Assembly (NCBI RefSeq): GCF_000143415.4
Contig: NW_003314313.1
Span: 422,369 to 486,368 of the forward strand
DNA length: 64,000 bases
Direction of reading: 5' to 3'
Origin: Selaginella moellendorffii
Taxonomy: Eukaryota > Streptophyta > Lycopodiopsida > Selaginellales > Selaginellaceae
In this document: positions 36,969-50,138 of the stretch, piece by piece
How positions within the stretch are numbered: position 1 is the stretch's first letter
Layout of the letters: each line of letters starts with the position of its first letter
Position numbers and translations under genes: made by a program
The notes under the pieces: generated by a model
Database searches by the model: none
Seen by the model: the letters and a program-made list of their open reading frames with translations, nothing else
Told to the model about the DNA's origin: nothing

Positions 36969-38941
36969 GGTAAAATTGCCATGCAGAACAAATTAAATGA
37001 TGCCTCATATAATGTTGAGTATAATGCATTTCATCCCAAGTGACATGATTTCTTGGATTTTGACAAACAGTCACAATGATAATCACTTCCAAGTATACCA
37101 CCACTATTATAGCTTTTAAATTTATAATAATGTATTTTTTTTATCACATGATCACTTGCTGCAAACCAATCAAAATGACACATGTTAATATCATCAATTC
37201 ATATAAATTTAAAATATCGGATTTAATTCCCAATATCACAGGTGCTAAGAATATCTGGACAACTATCTCAATAAAATAAAGGGAAAATTATATAAAAGCC
37301 CCTTAAAATTTTTAAAATTGCCAAAAAAAAAAAAAAAACCATAGGATAACCACAAAGCAAAATCTAAACCCTCTGAACTTTTAGATATTGCAAAATACTT
37401 CTAATATTACATTTATAACTAGAAATTGATACAGTTATGACCATAACACCCACAATAAAATTCATTTTTGTCATTCTTGAGATTTTCAATATGAATGGAT
37501 TTCTTTTTTTCTATAGTAGGATTTCTCCCGAAGGCAATAAGATCTTACTGTTGCTCCAGCACTCTATGCCCAACTTGATTTTGATGATGAGCATGAGGGG
37601 TTATTCTGGAAGTGTCATTGGTGCTGTTTTGGCAGCAAATCTTCTAAGTCTAAAGATCTTATTGCTTACAAGAACATCTCAAGCAAACATGAATCTCAAG
37701 TAAATATTAAATCATACTTAGGAAAGAATGAACAAACTTTAGCTCTATCTAAATTGGCCTTTTGAAACTTCAATTTTCCCTATAATAAAGTATAGAAAAC
37801 AGTTTTATCCACTTCATCTTGATAAATTTTCACTTAACAGAGGAAGTAGACATGTACATGCTTTTGTGGTTGCATAAGAGGGGTATTTAATCTTCTTCAT
37901 AATTGGCCTTTTTACAGTGTGGGTAGGTGGTCTCCTTGGATTTTGGTTTGGTCATTGTGAATGAAATAGACTGCTGTATTTTCTACCCTTTTACGAATTG
38001 CACACCATAAGATTTAAGTTCCTGGTGGAAAAATCACTTGGTGAGATGTTATGGCAGCTCTCACTAATAATATCTTGAATCAAGCTGAATCATTCATATA
38101 CTTCAAAGATGTGTCTGGCTCCTATTGGTCCACATGTAATATTAGTGTGGAAAAAACACAAGCATAGGATATATCATGAATATCCATTCCTTATGCCATG
38201 GATGAGGCTTCATGCCCATAGCAATGGCCTATGCTATATGTGGATCCATTTATGGCCTCATAGACCGATTCATCCCATGCATTCAAACAAGTTGTTAATG
38301 TTGCAAACCAAATGGACAATTGACCAAATTACATACTATACTGCTTTGTCTAGAGCATTATATTCTCACCTCTTACTCTTGTTGCTCATGGCAAAAGAAC
38401 CAAATTATCATTTTTTGGCACACTTCTTTTAACATTGTGTTCAAAGCAAGTGTAACTAAACTCCATCTAGCTCCATTGCAAATTTGTGGACATATATTGT
38501 TTAGAGTCATGTCTCTAATGCATCCTATTGAGTTTATCCTTTGTTGCCATTGATTTGCAATCTAGCTCTCTCAACACTTTAGTTTCACATCATGATACTT
38601 AGAAAGATTTGCATATGACTCAAAATAGCTTGAACATAAGGAATCATTATAAATGTTTTAGCAGGGATTTAGGTGACCTACTAGTTGCTTATATTGTAAT
38701 AGAAGGGACCTTCTTGTACTAGTTGCTTATAGCAAAATAACTAGACTATAGCACTTTTTTCTATATAGCAACACCTTTGTAGATGGTCCCAGGTTAATGA
38801 TGTTTAACCACTCACTCCATGCTCATGTTCTTGATCATAGCCAACCAATTCCATGAATTGGTGGGGCTCATATTTGGATTGTGTACTATGGAAGGGTGTG
38901 TAGTGTTGATGTCTGGACCTAGAATTCTCCCAAGAGCAGCA
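36969..38941. other. AT-rich left part of the insertion
   Basis: About 2 kb without recognisable proteins. It has simple A runs (about 37325-37340) and short open frames lacking family motifs. It may be older repeat sequence, into which the large-LTR element later inserted. Confidence 0.45.
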
Positions 38942-41300
38942 TGCTGAAGGAGATTTGACAATATGGATGTTGCAATTGTATGTAGTAACATTTAGATGAG
39001 AAGAGTTAATGAAGAGATAAATGTTTTATATTTTGTATCTTCCCAAGTAGAGCAAAAGAAAAAAGTATAGGCAAAATGGAATTACACTTAAGTTTAGGGA
39101 TCCAAAGAAAAATGACTTGACCTAGGCAATGCTCATCATAGACAAGTGTTAAGTAATTAGGAATGGATATAAAATCATGTAATATATAAGTAACACTTAG
39201 ACATGTTGGAAAAAAACTCCCGCTCACTATTGTATGCATTTGCATTGTGTAAGCAACTAAAAAAAATGACTTGAAAGATGATCCATAGAGTTCAAATATA
39301 GAGGAAAAGGGCCCATGAATAAAAGTGCACTTCTTTATCCAATCAATTAAAGGTTTTGGGATACTTAGGGTTAAATGTTCTTGGGTTTAACGGGTTGAAT
39401 AACCTCCAAGGAAGTCCAAATTAAGGAGGTTACTGTGAGACACAAAATCCCTAGGCCCCAAAGTGGAGCCGGAAAGGGTGCCACGTGGTAGTGGCTGAAG
39501 CGAGAGCCAAACGAGCGTAACACGTTTGGACCAAAAGCTCCGACTTGAAAAGTCAAGAGCGGGAGTGGAACTCCCAACGAAGTGCAAGAGGAACGAGCAC
39601 GAAGCGAGCAAAAAGCGAGGCTCCAAAAAGGGACCCAAAAGGACCAACACATGACACGTGGAAGTGTCCGAGATGGACTCGAGTTGGAGTCCGAAGTAGT
39701 ATCCGAGATGGACTCGAGTTGGAGTCCGAAGTAGTGTCCGAGATGGACTCGAGTTGGAGTCCGAAGTGGAGTCCGAGATGGACTCGAGTTGGAGTCCGAA
39801 GTGGAGTCCGAGATGGACCCGAGTTGGAGTCCGAAGTGGAGTCCGAGATGGACCCGAGTTGGAGTCCGAAGTGGAGTCCGAGATGGACCCGAGATGGACC
39901 CGAGATGGAGTCCGAGATGGAGCCCGAGATGGACCCGAGATGGAGTCCGAGATGGAGTCCGAGATGGAGTCCGAGGTGGACCCGAGATGGACCCGAAATG
40001 GAGTCTGAGATGGAGTCCGAGATGGACCCGAGATGGAGTCCGAGATGGAGTCCGAGATGGACCCGAAATGGAGTCCGAGATGGACCCGAGATGGAGTCTG
40101 AGATGGAGTCCGAGATGGAGTCCGAAGTCGAGACCGAGACCGGGACCGAGACCGGGACCGAGACCGGGACCGAGACCGAGACCGAAATCGGGACCGAGAC
40201 CGAGACCGAGGCCGAGGCCGAGACCGAGCCCGAGCCCGAGTCCGAGTCCGAATCCGAGTCCGAGTCCGAGTCCGAGTCCGAGTCCGAGTCCGAGTCCGGA
40301 GCCTGAGAGGGTGAAAGCCCAAGGCGTTCGTCTCCCAGACCCTGGGGGGTTTGGTGAGCTCCAAAAGTATAGTAGGGGGAGGACTGCAGTGGAGCCAGTT
40401 TGGCCAGGAAAGGCCAGTTTGGCCTAGGAAGGCCGGACCCAGTGTTGGGTGATGAGCTGCCCACTGGGATGTCCAAGACTAGAGTGAACACAGACCGACA
40501 AGCGGGGTAGCTTGGTGAAGTGTTCAAGAGCCGGCTCTAGTTCCCCCGGGAGATCGACTGGCCGATGCTCCCAGTCCAAGTGTGGGTGGCACTACCTACT
40601 TGGATACCTGGTGTGGCTCAACGGAACCCGCTCTAAGCCATGGCTAGAGCACCCAAGGGCAGAAGGCGAGGAGAGTACCCAGGTGGCTCGCGTAAGGCCA
40701 CGGTGTTCCGAAATGTTGTCCCAAAGGCCCAGACTGTGGAAAGGAAGAGGAGCAGTCCTTTGGGGTAGGGACCAAGGACACAGTCGTGTGGTGAGGAAGT
40801 CCCAGAGGACCGTGGGACTTAGTGGCCGGGCCTGTGGGTCTCGATCCAGTGGCAGTGTTGGCAAACACGGCCAGGGGCAGAAAGGGACTTAGTGGGGACT
40901 GACAGAGGGATATTGGGGAAGGCTATTCCCCTTGTCGGTGGGCATCCTAAGGATGCTAAGGAGTGGATCTGAGATGACCACTCACGGATGGTTTGCCTAG
41001 TCTTGGAGAGCCAAGACTGTGATGCAAGTGGTATTGGACTACAAGTGTGGCAAAGGTGATTGGGCATGGCCTTAGCGTAACGGGCTGCTATGTCGGTGGT
41101 ACCTTTGAGTGTCGGTCATGGGATCGGACACGTGGAGCACTTGGACCAAGTGCAAATGTTGAATGGCATGGATGCCATTCTCGGGGCTAGCAAGTCCCAA
41201 ATCCTGGATTGGACTTATGGAGGTTGTGAATGAGACTCCTCCAAGTGGTTAGTGGTGTGGTTAAGTGACTAAAGCAGAATGGAAAATTTAGTCGCTTACA
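38942..41300 (+). repeat. 5' LTR of the LARD-like element
   Basis: It begins TGCTGAAGGAG and ends GTCGCTTACA, and is near-identical to 43041-45459. A few shared bases (AGAGCAGCA) precede the TG in both copies, so the exact left edge may be some bases earlier. It contains the minisatellite at 39667-40299. Confidence 0.8.
39667..40299. repeat. Minisatellite inside the 5' LTR (35-bp to 12-bp to 6-bp units)
   Basis: It starts with 35-bp units (TCCGAGATGGACTCGAGTTG plus 15 bases) whose starts at 39667, 39702, 39737, 39772 and 39807 are exactly 35 apart. It passes into 12-bp GAGATGGAGTCC units, then 6-bp GAGACC/GGGACC and GAGTCC units. Because 12 and 6 are multiples of three, long open frames appear on both strands; they are not genes. 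Confidence 0.9.
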
Positions 41301-43040
41301 ATTTGGTATCGGAGCTGTTCCTTAGTCCGACTTTTATTGGTGCTCAAGTACATCACCACTAGTGTTGGCATCGGAAGGTCCGAGGAGTGGGCCTATCCTT
41401 GAGGAGTAGCAAGTCGGGAAGACATGGCTTTCCATTACAGTTCATGTGTGAACTTGTAGACGAGGTGGTGGATAGAAAAGGGCCAATAATGGAACGACTT
41501 TGGGATCTTGGGAACAGTATATGGTTTTCCTCAAAGAGTTGAGGATGTGATCCAGATGAGCGTTTGACTTAGCAAACTGGCTAATGTAGTTGTGGTAAAC
41601 AACTACAGTTGGGATCACGGGAAAGATAAAGACTCCAAAGCAATAAAGGAGTCACAAGATTTTCCTCATATAGTTGAGGTTGGTGCTCATGAATGTGAGA
41701 CCAGAAGTAATGACCGTGGGAGGTCAAATACGGAAGAGGACTCAAGTCCTTGAAAAGGTAGCTGGGGCTACCTCTAATAAATGCTGGAACAACCCAAGGA
41801 GTTGGGGGTGTATTAAGTGGATGAGTTGGTGTTCTCATCACATGGACAAGTAGTCCTAAGGGGCAAAGGTTGCCCCCAGAGAACAAAATCAAGTGTCGGA
41901 GTAACACTTGTGAAAATAGTCCTTTTGAGTAGGACAGGAATGCAAGAAGTGTATTCCAGTGAGCTAGTGCCTCACAAGTAGGACTTTACGGGTCTGTGGA
42001 TTAACCAAGTCCAAAACTGCTGGATGACTCAAGTAGAGTCAACGGATGGTTCTAAAAGGACTAATAGAAGCATTTGGACTGAGGTGTGTTGTACCCCACA
42101 AAGGATGGGGGGGGATCATAGGATCCAAGGATGAGAACAGAGGGTATCTCATCGATGGCAAAATGTGCCATGCTAAAGTTATGGGAAAGGTGTTCCCAGA
42201 AGAAAACAACTTTGACATAAAGTTGTGTGTGACTTCTATGGTGCAGTGCTAACGGATGGTTGGCATGAGAAAGAGCGGTGTTGGTCTTGGCAAAGACTTA
42301 GACACGAAGGGGAAATGTCATAGAGGTAGGCTTGTGGAGCCGATGGTGTGAAGACACCAAATGTGCCAAGGTGTGATACCTTGAGGCTATGTTAGTGGGT
42401 TTATGAGAACCCCTTGACAAAGGAATCCCAATGGAAATGGGAATAGCATAGCCTAAGCTGCAGAGCATGCAGTTGGAGTGTGGTGACCCAGATAATGATG
42501 GAGGTGTGAAAGCACCAAGCAATGAGTTGTAGGACTTGACAACTATGAGGCAACTAAGCAAGAGATTCAAAATAACTGGTTAAACGGGTAGAAGGTAGCT
42601 ACCCAAGACTTCTTAATAGCATAGGGAAGTTGGATATACCCTTACGGGGGATAAATTGCTTGTGTTGCGATATAGTAAGTCAATGTCATAAAAGGAAATA
42701 CTCATTGTCAAGAAAGCCATCATTGGGACACCCGAACACTCTAGAACACCAGAAGGTGGTGTTTGATGTCGCGAGGGCAATAGATAAAGCCCAAGGGACT
42801 AAGTCCCTAGCGAATGATGGATAGAAGGTGCTATCCAAATGTCCAAGGTTGCGGAGACAGGAGAGGACTGTTTACCCGAGTTGGACAAAGCCAAAAATGG
42901 AATTTTGGCAAGGCTAGTGATGGGCATGTAAAGGCCCATAAGCAACAATGTAATCCCAGTGTGTGGGATTATAAGGTGAGCATACCCAGATTGAGGAACC
43001 ACTCCCTAGGCTATTGGGTAGGTTCATCCCTAGAGCAGCA
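41301..43040 (+). other. Non-coding interior of the LARD-like element
   Basis: 1740 bp between the LTRs. Apart from the PBS, only short open frames without retroviral-type motifs are seen. No strong polypurine tract stands directly before the 3' LTR. Confidence 0.6.
41304..41315 (+). other. Primer-binding site (initiator tRNA-Met type)
   Basis: TGGTATCGGAGC lies just after the 5' LTR. The common plant retroelement PBS is TGGTATCAGAGC, so one base differs. Confidence 0.75.
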
Positions 43041-45459
43041 TGCTGAAGGAGATTTGACAATATGGATGTTGCAATTGTATGTAGTAACATTTAGATGAGA
43101 AGAGTTAATGAAGAGATAAATGTTTTATATTTTGTATCTTCCCAAGTAGAGCAAAAGAAAAAAGTATAGGCAAAATGGAATTACACTTAAGTTTAGGGAT
43201 CCAAAGAAAAATGACTTGACCTAGGCAATGCTCATCATAGACAAGTGTTAAGTAATTAGGAATGGATATAAAATCATGTAATATATAAGTAACACTTAGA
43301 CATGTTGGAAAAAAACTCCCGCTCACTATTGTATGCATTTGCATTGTGTAAGCAACTAAAAAAAATGACTTGAAAGATGATCCATAGAGTTCAAATATAG
43401 AGGAAAAGGGCCCATGAATAAAAGTGCACTTCTTTATCCAATCAATTAAAGGTTTTGGGATACTTAGGGTTAAATGTTCTTGGGTTTAACGGGTTGAATA
43501 ACCTCCAAGGAAGTCCAAATTAAGGAGGTTACTGTGAGACACAAAATCCCTAGGCCCCAAAGTGGAGCCGGAAAGGGTGCCACGTGGTAGTGGCTGAAGC
43601 GAGAGCCAAACGAGCGTAACACGTTTGGACCAAAAGCTCCGACTTGAAAAGTCAAGAGCGGGAGTGGAACTCCCAACGAAGTGCAAGAGGAACGAGCACG
43701 AAGCGAGCAAAAAGCGAGGCTCCAAAAAGGGACCCAAAAGGACCAACACATGACACGTGGAAGTGTCCGAGATGGACTCGAGTTGGAGTCCGAAGTAGTA
43801 TCCGAGATGGACTCGAGTTGGAGTCCGAAGTAGTGTCCGAGATGGACTCGAGTTGGAGTCCGAAGTGGAGTCCAAGATGGACTCGAGTTGGAGTCCGAAG
43901 TGGAGTCCGAGATGGACCCGAGTTGGAGTCCGAAGTGGAGTCCGAGATGGACCCGAGTTGGAGTCCGAAGTGGAGTCCGAGATGGACCCGAGTTGGAGTC
44001 CGAAGTGGAGTCCGAGATGGACCCGAGATGGACCCGAGATGGAGTCCGAGATGGAGCCCGAGATGGACCCGAGATGGAGTCCGAGATGGAGTCCGAGATG
44101 GAGTCCGAGGTGGACCCGAGATGGACCCGAAATGGAGTCTGAGATGGAGTCCGAGATGGACCCGAGATGGAGTCCGAGATGGAGTCCGAGATGGACCCGA
44201 AATGGAGTCCGAGATGGACCCGAGATGGAGTCTGAGATGGAGTCCGAGATGGAGTCCGAAGTCGAGACCGAGACCGGGACCGAGACCGGGACCGAGACCG
44301 GGACCGAGACCGAGACCGAAATCGGGACCGAGACCGAGACCGAGGCCGAGGCCGAGACCGAGCCCGAGCTAAGCCTGAGCCTGAGCCCCGAGTCCGAGTC
44401 CGAGTCCGAGTCCGAGTCCGAGTCCGAGTCCGAGTCCGAGTCCGAGTCCGAGTCCGGAGCCTGAGAGGGTGAAAGCCCAAGGCGTTCGTCTCCCAGACCC
44501 TGGGGGGTTTGGTGAGCTCCAAAAGTATAGTAGGGGGAGGACTGCAGTGGAGCCAGTTTGGCCAGGAAAGGCCAGTTTGGCCTAGGAAGGCCGGACCCAG
44601 TGTTGGGTGATGAGCTGCCCACTGGGATGTCCAAGACTAGAGTGAACACAGACCGACAAGCGGGGTAGCTTGGTGAAGTGTTCAAGAGCCGGCTCTAGTT
44701 CCCCCGGGAGATCGACTGGCCGATGCTCCCAATCCAAGTGTGGGTGGCACTACCTACTTGGATACCTGGTGTGGCTCAACGGAACCCGCTCTAAGCCCAT
44801 GGCTAGAGCACCCAAGGGCAGAAGGCGAGGAGAGTACCCAGGTGGCTCGCGTAAGGCCACGGTGTTCCGAAATGTTGTCCCAAAGGCCCAGACTGTGGAA
44901 AGGAAGAGGAGCAGTCCTCTGGGGTAGGGACCAAGGACACAGTCGTGTGGTGAGGAAGTCCCAGAGGACCGTGGGACTTAGTGGCCGGGCCTGTGGGTCT
45001 CGATCCAGTGGCAGTGTTGGCAAACACGGCCAGGGGCAGAAAGGGACTTAGTGGGGACTGACAGAGGGATATTGGGGAAGGCTATTCCCCTTGTCGGTGG
45101 GCATCCTAAGGATGCTAAGGAGTGGATCTGAGATGACCACTCACGGATGGTTTGCCTAGTCTTGGAGAGCCAAGACTGTGATGCAAGTGGTATTGGACTA
45201 CAAGTGTGGCAAAGGTGATTGGGCATGGCCTTAGCGTAACGGGCTGCTATGTCGGTGGTACCTTTGAGTGTCGGTCATGGGATCGGACACATGGAGCACT
45301 TGGACCAAGTGCAAATGTTGAATGGCATGGATGCCATTCTCGGGGCTAGCAAGTCCCAAATCCTGGATTGGACTTATGGAGGTTGTGAATGAGACTCCTC
45401 CAAGTGGTTAGTGGTGTGGTTAAGTGACTAAAGCAGAATGGAAAATTTAGTCGCTTACA
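43041..45459 (+). repeat. 3' LTR of the LARD-like element
   Basis: Direct repeat of 38942-41300, 60 bp longer because the internal array has at least one extra 35-bp unit and more hexamers. The few substitutions include G/A at 40570 versus 44732 and a one-base insertion (AAGCCCATGG versus AAGCCATGG). Confidence 0.8.
43765..44457. repeat. Minisatellite inside the 3' LTR
   Basis: Same array as in the 5' LTR with changed unit number and a short insert (GAGCTAAGCCTGAGCCTGAG) in the hexamer part. Confidence 0.9.
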
Positions 45460-45768
45460 GTTACACATTAAATTAACCATATTTTCTCCCACTTATATAA
45501 AATAAAGTTGAGAGAGTGATATATACTTATCCTTATTCATGCCTTTAGGGTTCAAAATTGAATTTTTTTTTTTTTCATTCTTCTTCTTTCCTTATCTTCT
45601 CTACATTCTTGTCTCTATTTTTTTATCACTATTTTGCAAACAAGGGCAAGAACACGAATATAGGTAAAAAAAACCTTACTCAAGAGCAACAACAATGGAC
45701 ACTTTTAACACTTTTCAATCATAACTGTTTTAAATTTTGAAATTTATAAAACGGGTTTCTGGATAGTT
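45460..45768. other. AT-rich link between LARD-like element and gypsy gag
   Basis: A T-run (about 45560-45574) and A/T-rich sequence. No PBS or recognisable 5' LTR of the gypsy element was found, so that end is missing or too diverged. Confidence 0.5.
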
Positions 45769-46564
45769 TTGGCTGAAGATTTAGAGTTTTTAGGGATTAG
45801 AAGCTTGTGCTCACCCTTGCAATTGAACAACCAAACTCAGTTGATGGCGGCCTTCATAACACGTGGTACAACTCCTTTTACTCTTGGTGCCAATCCTCAC
45901 GTTCGGCCGGAGTTCTTTTGCGGGAATCCTGGGGATGATGTGTACTATTGGTTCGATCACGTCACAGTGATTGCCACATATCATTCTTGGGATGATGCTT
46001 GACATTTGCATGAGTTTCCCACGTGTCTTCAAGGGACAGCATTGTAATGGTATAATAATTTGAGCACAGCCACTCGTGGGGATTAGAGTGTTCTCCCAGA
46101 CATCTTCAAACACGCCTTTGGACATGCTAACGATTATGATGATGCCTTTCAATAATTGCATTGTTTTTGCTAAGGGCCATTTGAGTCGGTGATGCAATTT
46201 GGCATTTATTTCTGAAGTCTTTTGCTTTATGCGGAGCCAAATATGTTGGAGCGAATCAAGCTAGGAATGTTGTGGCCAGCACTTCATCAAGATCTTGTCG
46301 AACTTGTGTATACACTTGCTCCTGCCACCCTTGATAATGCTCTTCACTTGGCACAACATTATGAGATGTCGCCTCTTCCACTTCTCGCTGCACGTCCTTC
46401 AGCTCCACTTCCTATGTGTGATAGTCCTATTTCAATGGAGGTTGATGTTGCTGCTGCTCGAGTACAAGGACAAAGGCGAGGACATGGTCATGGCCGTAAT
46501 ATTCGTTGTTGGGCGTGTGATGAAGTTGGTCATACTTATCAGCGTTGTCAGTGTTTTCCGGATT
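45769..46564 (+). pseudogene. Gypsy gag remnant with CCHC zinc knuckle
   Basis: A gag-type segment (FFCGNPGDDVYYWFDHV) is interrupted by stops at 46000-46002, 46045-46047 and around 46084. It resumes at 46222 and ends with a zinc knuckle CWACDEVGHTYQRC (C-x2-C-x4-H-x4-C) near 46504-46546, followed by a stop. Two of the stops look like single C-to-T changes. Confidence 0.8.
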
Positions 46565-46769
46565 AGCGACCTCTATTTCTTGGGTGGAGACCTTGGCATC
46601 AGCAATGTCCCGTTGGTGCTACTATAGTGGAAGGTTTGGACACCGAGATGCATATGGGAAACGAGGAGTCACCCGAGTAACGGAGGGACCTTGCCCAAAT
46701 AATTTAGTGGCCTCTCCATCTTTCTTTCGGTAGTATCATCAAGCGGTTCACTCAACACCGGTTCATCCA

Positions 46770-49720
46770 ATGTTTACTTTCCAAGCTCATTTTTATAACA
46801 AGAGGTCTCCTATTATTCTCTCTGTGTTAGTTAATACAGGTTCAAGTTTATCTTCTATTGCTCGACCTGTTGCCACACATTGCCGTCTACACTTGTATCG
46901 TGCGGCAGAACCTGTTTTCATTCTTTATGGCAATGGCCATACACATGCATGTGCATGGGATGAGGCAAACCTGGTTGTGCATGTGGGCGATCTCGAGATT
47001 GAGTTGCAGTCATTGCAGGTGGTGCCGAGTCAAGCTTTTGACCTCATTCTTGGTATGGATTGGTTGTAGTGCAATCATGCCAAGTGTGACTTTGAGGCTT
47101 CTCCCCCTTGTCTCATATTTCCTTATGTTTCATCCATTCCCCACACTTTCGTACCTCTTCATCCCTCTACTTCTACCTCTGCTTCCATTACTTTTGTTCC
47201 CCCACTATTTCCTCTTATGTTTCCGTCTTGTTCTGCTCTTCCCTTTTCCGATCCCTCTGACGATCTTTGTGTTGCAGTAGTTGACCGGCTCATGAAGGAG
47301 TATTCTGATCTCTTTGAATTTGACCTATCGTCCAAAGCCAAGATTGCTACACATCATCTGATTCCAACCGGGGATGCTCATCCAATCAAGGTTTTTATTC
47401 ATCATCGGTCACCCAAAGAGATCAAGATTTTATATGCAAACATCAAAAGATATTGGAGAAGGGTGTTATTTGGAAGTAGATATATGAACCTCATCTTGTG
47501 ACAAAGCTTGATGGGAGTATTCATTTCTGCATCGACTATTGTCCGTTAAATGAAGTGACGATCTCAAATGTGTACCCTCTTCCTCACACTGCTAATCTCT
47601 TGGATCGTCTGGGGTGAAGTCATTGGTTCACTAAGTTAGATCTTGCTTTTGGGTACTGGCAAGTACTAATGGCCAAAGAAGATATTTCTAAGACTGCTTT
47701 TCGTACACCATTTGGTTTGTACAAGTTCTTGGTGATGCCATTTAGTTTGAACAATACTCCAACAACTTTCCAGCGGATGATGGATGAGGTTTTTTGCGAT
47801 ATGCCGGAGCTGATTGCTAACTTCATTAATGATGTCTTGATCCATTCAGAAGGGACGTGGGAGGAGCACGTTCGTGATGTTTGTAAAATGTTAGATCGGC
47901 TATGCAACTTTGGTTTAAAGCTGAGTGGTTGAAGTGCGTGTTTGGGTCAAAAGACACAACTTATTTTGGGTACCGTATTTCTCGTGAGAGTTTGCAAGTT
48001 GATCCTGACAAACTTGTAGATGTTCTAAAATTCCCTACTTCAAAGTGTGTGAATCATGTGCAGCACTTCCTTGGCAAGGTGTAGTATCTCAGTCGTTTTA
48101 TGGAGTATCTTTCTGATCGCACTACATTATTGCGAGCATTGCTGAAGTCATCAACGTCATCTTTCATCTGGTCTTTGGATTGTGAGCAGGCGTTCATAGA
48201 TCTCAAAGGGCTATTGACAACTCCTCCGATTTTGGCATATCTTGACTACACTCGACCTTTTATTTTGCGTGTGGATGCTTCTAACATTGGTCTTGAAGGT
48301 GTGTTGATGCAAAAGAGCTCAAGTGTGCCTGGTCAGCTCCATCCCATTGCATATATAAGCCTTACATTACAACCAGTGAAGATAAACTACTCCATGATAG
48401 AGAAGGAGTGTTTAGCAGCAGTCTAGGGTTTTGAGAAACTTCATGCATATCTACATGGTTCTCGGACGTTGCTTGAAGGTGACCATACTGTTGTTACTTC
48501 ATTATTGAAGTGGAAGAACTTGGTTAGTCGTACTGCCTGATGGGGTTTAAAGCTTCAGATATATGATTTTGATGTTGTTCATCACCCAAGGAATTCTATT
48601 GTTGATGCTAATGCCTTTTCTCGAGATCCTCTTCCTTCTCCACTCTCTTCTCATGTTTTTGACGAGCCTATTGTTCCAGCATCTATGGATTTTCTAGACA
48701 AGGATTCTATGCCGTCACGGTTGCTGTATTTGACATTCAATGTCCACAAGGTGCGGAGCAAGATCTACCTTCTCTTGATGAGGTTCGCGAGGCTCAAAAG
48801 ATTGAGCCGTGGATTCGAAGGCTTCAAGATGGGTTTGAGAATCCTACATCACTTGCTAATGACTTGCCTTTCCGACATTTATATTCTCAATATCACCTTG
48901 AAGACGGCTTTCTTTATTTTGTGGAAATGAATCGTAATGATCATTTACGGCTAGTGGTGCCTTCTGTCTTTATTCTATGGTTTTTCAATGCCTACCATGA
49001 TTCTCCTATTCTAGATGGGCATATGGGACATTGTCGTGTAACTGAGAAGCTGCACAGATCTTTCTATTGGCCAAAGATGCAACATGATATTATTTAGTAT
49101 GTGCGTAGTTGCATTTGGTGCCAAACTTGTAATACTCCTCCTTGTCTTGTGAAAGGACGGTTATAGTCAATTGCAATTTCCCGTCCGTTTGAGTTGGTGG
49201 CATTTGATCTTATGGGACCTTTTCCACAATCGATTGCTTGCAATGAGTATGTTATTATTGCTTCTGACTACTTGACTCGTTAGGTGGAAGTTGATGCTCT
49301 TGCTAGTGCCCTTGCAACTACTGTTGGATACTTCCTTCTCAATCGAGTGGTATTCCAGTATTCTTGTCCAAAGCGGATTCTTTTGAATAATGGTCCCACA
49401 TTTATGGCTGAGGCATTTCATGTTTTGACGTCTTGATTGGGGATATGCCACACTTTCACGAATGCTTATCATCCACAATCAGACAGTCTGATGGAACAGC
49501 TCGTTCAGACATTCAAAGGGATGATTGCGAAGTATGTGAACTTTCAGCATTCAGATTAGGATGGTTATTTGCTGTCTCTTCGGTATGCATATGTCACAGG
49601 GGTGCAGAGTTCTATTGGTGCTTCACCATATAAACTCCTATATGGTTATGATCCAATATTACCAACAGAACTGCATTTACCTTTGCAATTACCACAAGCT
49701 ACCGATGCTAAGTCATGAGA
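46770..49720 (+). pseudogene. Gypsy pol remnant (protease, RT, RNase H, integrase)
   Basis: The protease has VNTGSS in place of the active-site DTGS, so the catalytic Asp is lost, and ends LILGMDWL (to 47069). RT motifs: FTKLDLAFGYWQV (about 47630), FRTPFGLYKFLVMPF (about 47700), and FINDVL where the catalytic pair is normally DD (about 47825). RNase H-type FILRVDASNIGLEGVLMQ is near 48260. The integrase zinc part HMGHCRVTEKLHRSFYWPK is near 49020 and the core DLMGPFP near 49210. At least ten in-frame stops are spread through it. Confidence 0.85.
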
Positions 49721-50138
49721 TCAGTATTTGATGAGCATTCTTCCACTTGTCCAAGTAGAGTTTTCTGAGCACTTAGGCCGCGTATAAGTGGGACAACAAC
49801 AACACTACAACTCCCATCATCATCAGAGTACAAAGTGGATAATTTGGTGTTAGTCTATTTTCCCCATTTTATGGTACATGGTTTATCTAAGGGGCTCCTT
49901 GCACAGTGGAAAAGACTGTATTGGGTGTTGCAGCAAGTTGGACCACAATTTTATGAGGTTTGGCATGACATCCAGCAAGCCAATCCTCCAGAGATTGTGC
50001 ATTTGCAGCGGTTGAAACGCTTCATACAAAGGGATCAGGAGTAGTTAATACCACCTACAGATCCGCCGATGCCTCCTCCTGATGCTCCTCCAGATCCCCG
50101 CCCGTTTACAAGAGAACCCTGATGGTCTTCCATTATTC

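Larger units (their letters stand above)
38942..45459 (+). mobile_element. Non-autonomous large-LTR retrotransposon (LARD-like)
   Basis: Two direct repeats of 2359 and 2419 bp (TG...CA ends) flank a 1740-bp interior. A primer-binding site complementary to initiator tRNA-Met lies two to three bases inside the left LTR. The interior has no gag, protease, RT, RNase H or integrase motif in any frame, so movement would need proteins from another element. This layout (long LTRs, short non-coding interior) is that of LARD elements. The LTRs differ by only a handful of substitutions outside the internal minisatellite, so insertion is recent. Matching 5-bp target duplications were not found. Confidence 0.8.

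Noticed and set aside
39667-40299. Regular spaced repeats resembling a CRISPR array
   Set aside because: Units are directly adjacent with no unique spacers and the host is a plant nucleus; it is a minisatellite.
39387-40527. Long open frames on both strands rich in Ser/Asp, Arg/Thr or Glu/Ser/Met/Asp repeats (also 43470-44685)
   Set aside because: They are produced by 12- and 6-bp tandem units that cannot contain stops in several frames at once; the two LTR copies differ in unit number and no splice or start context exists.
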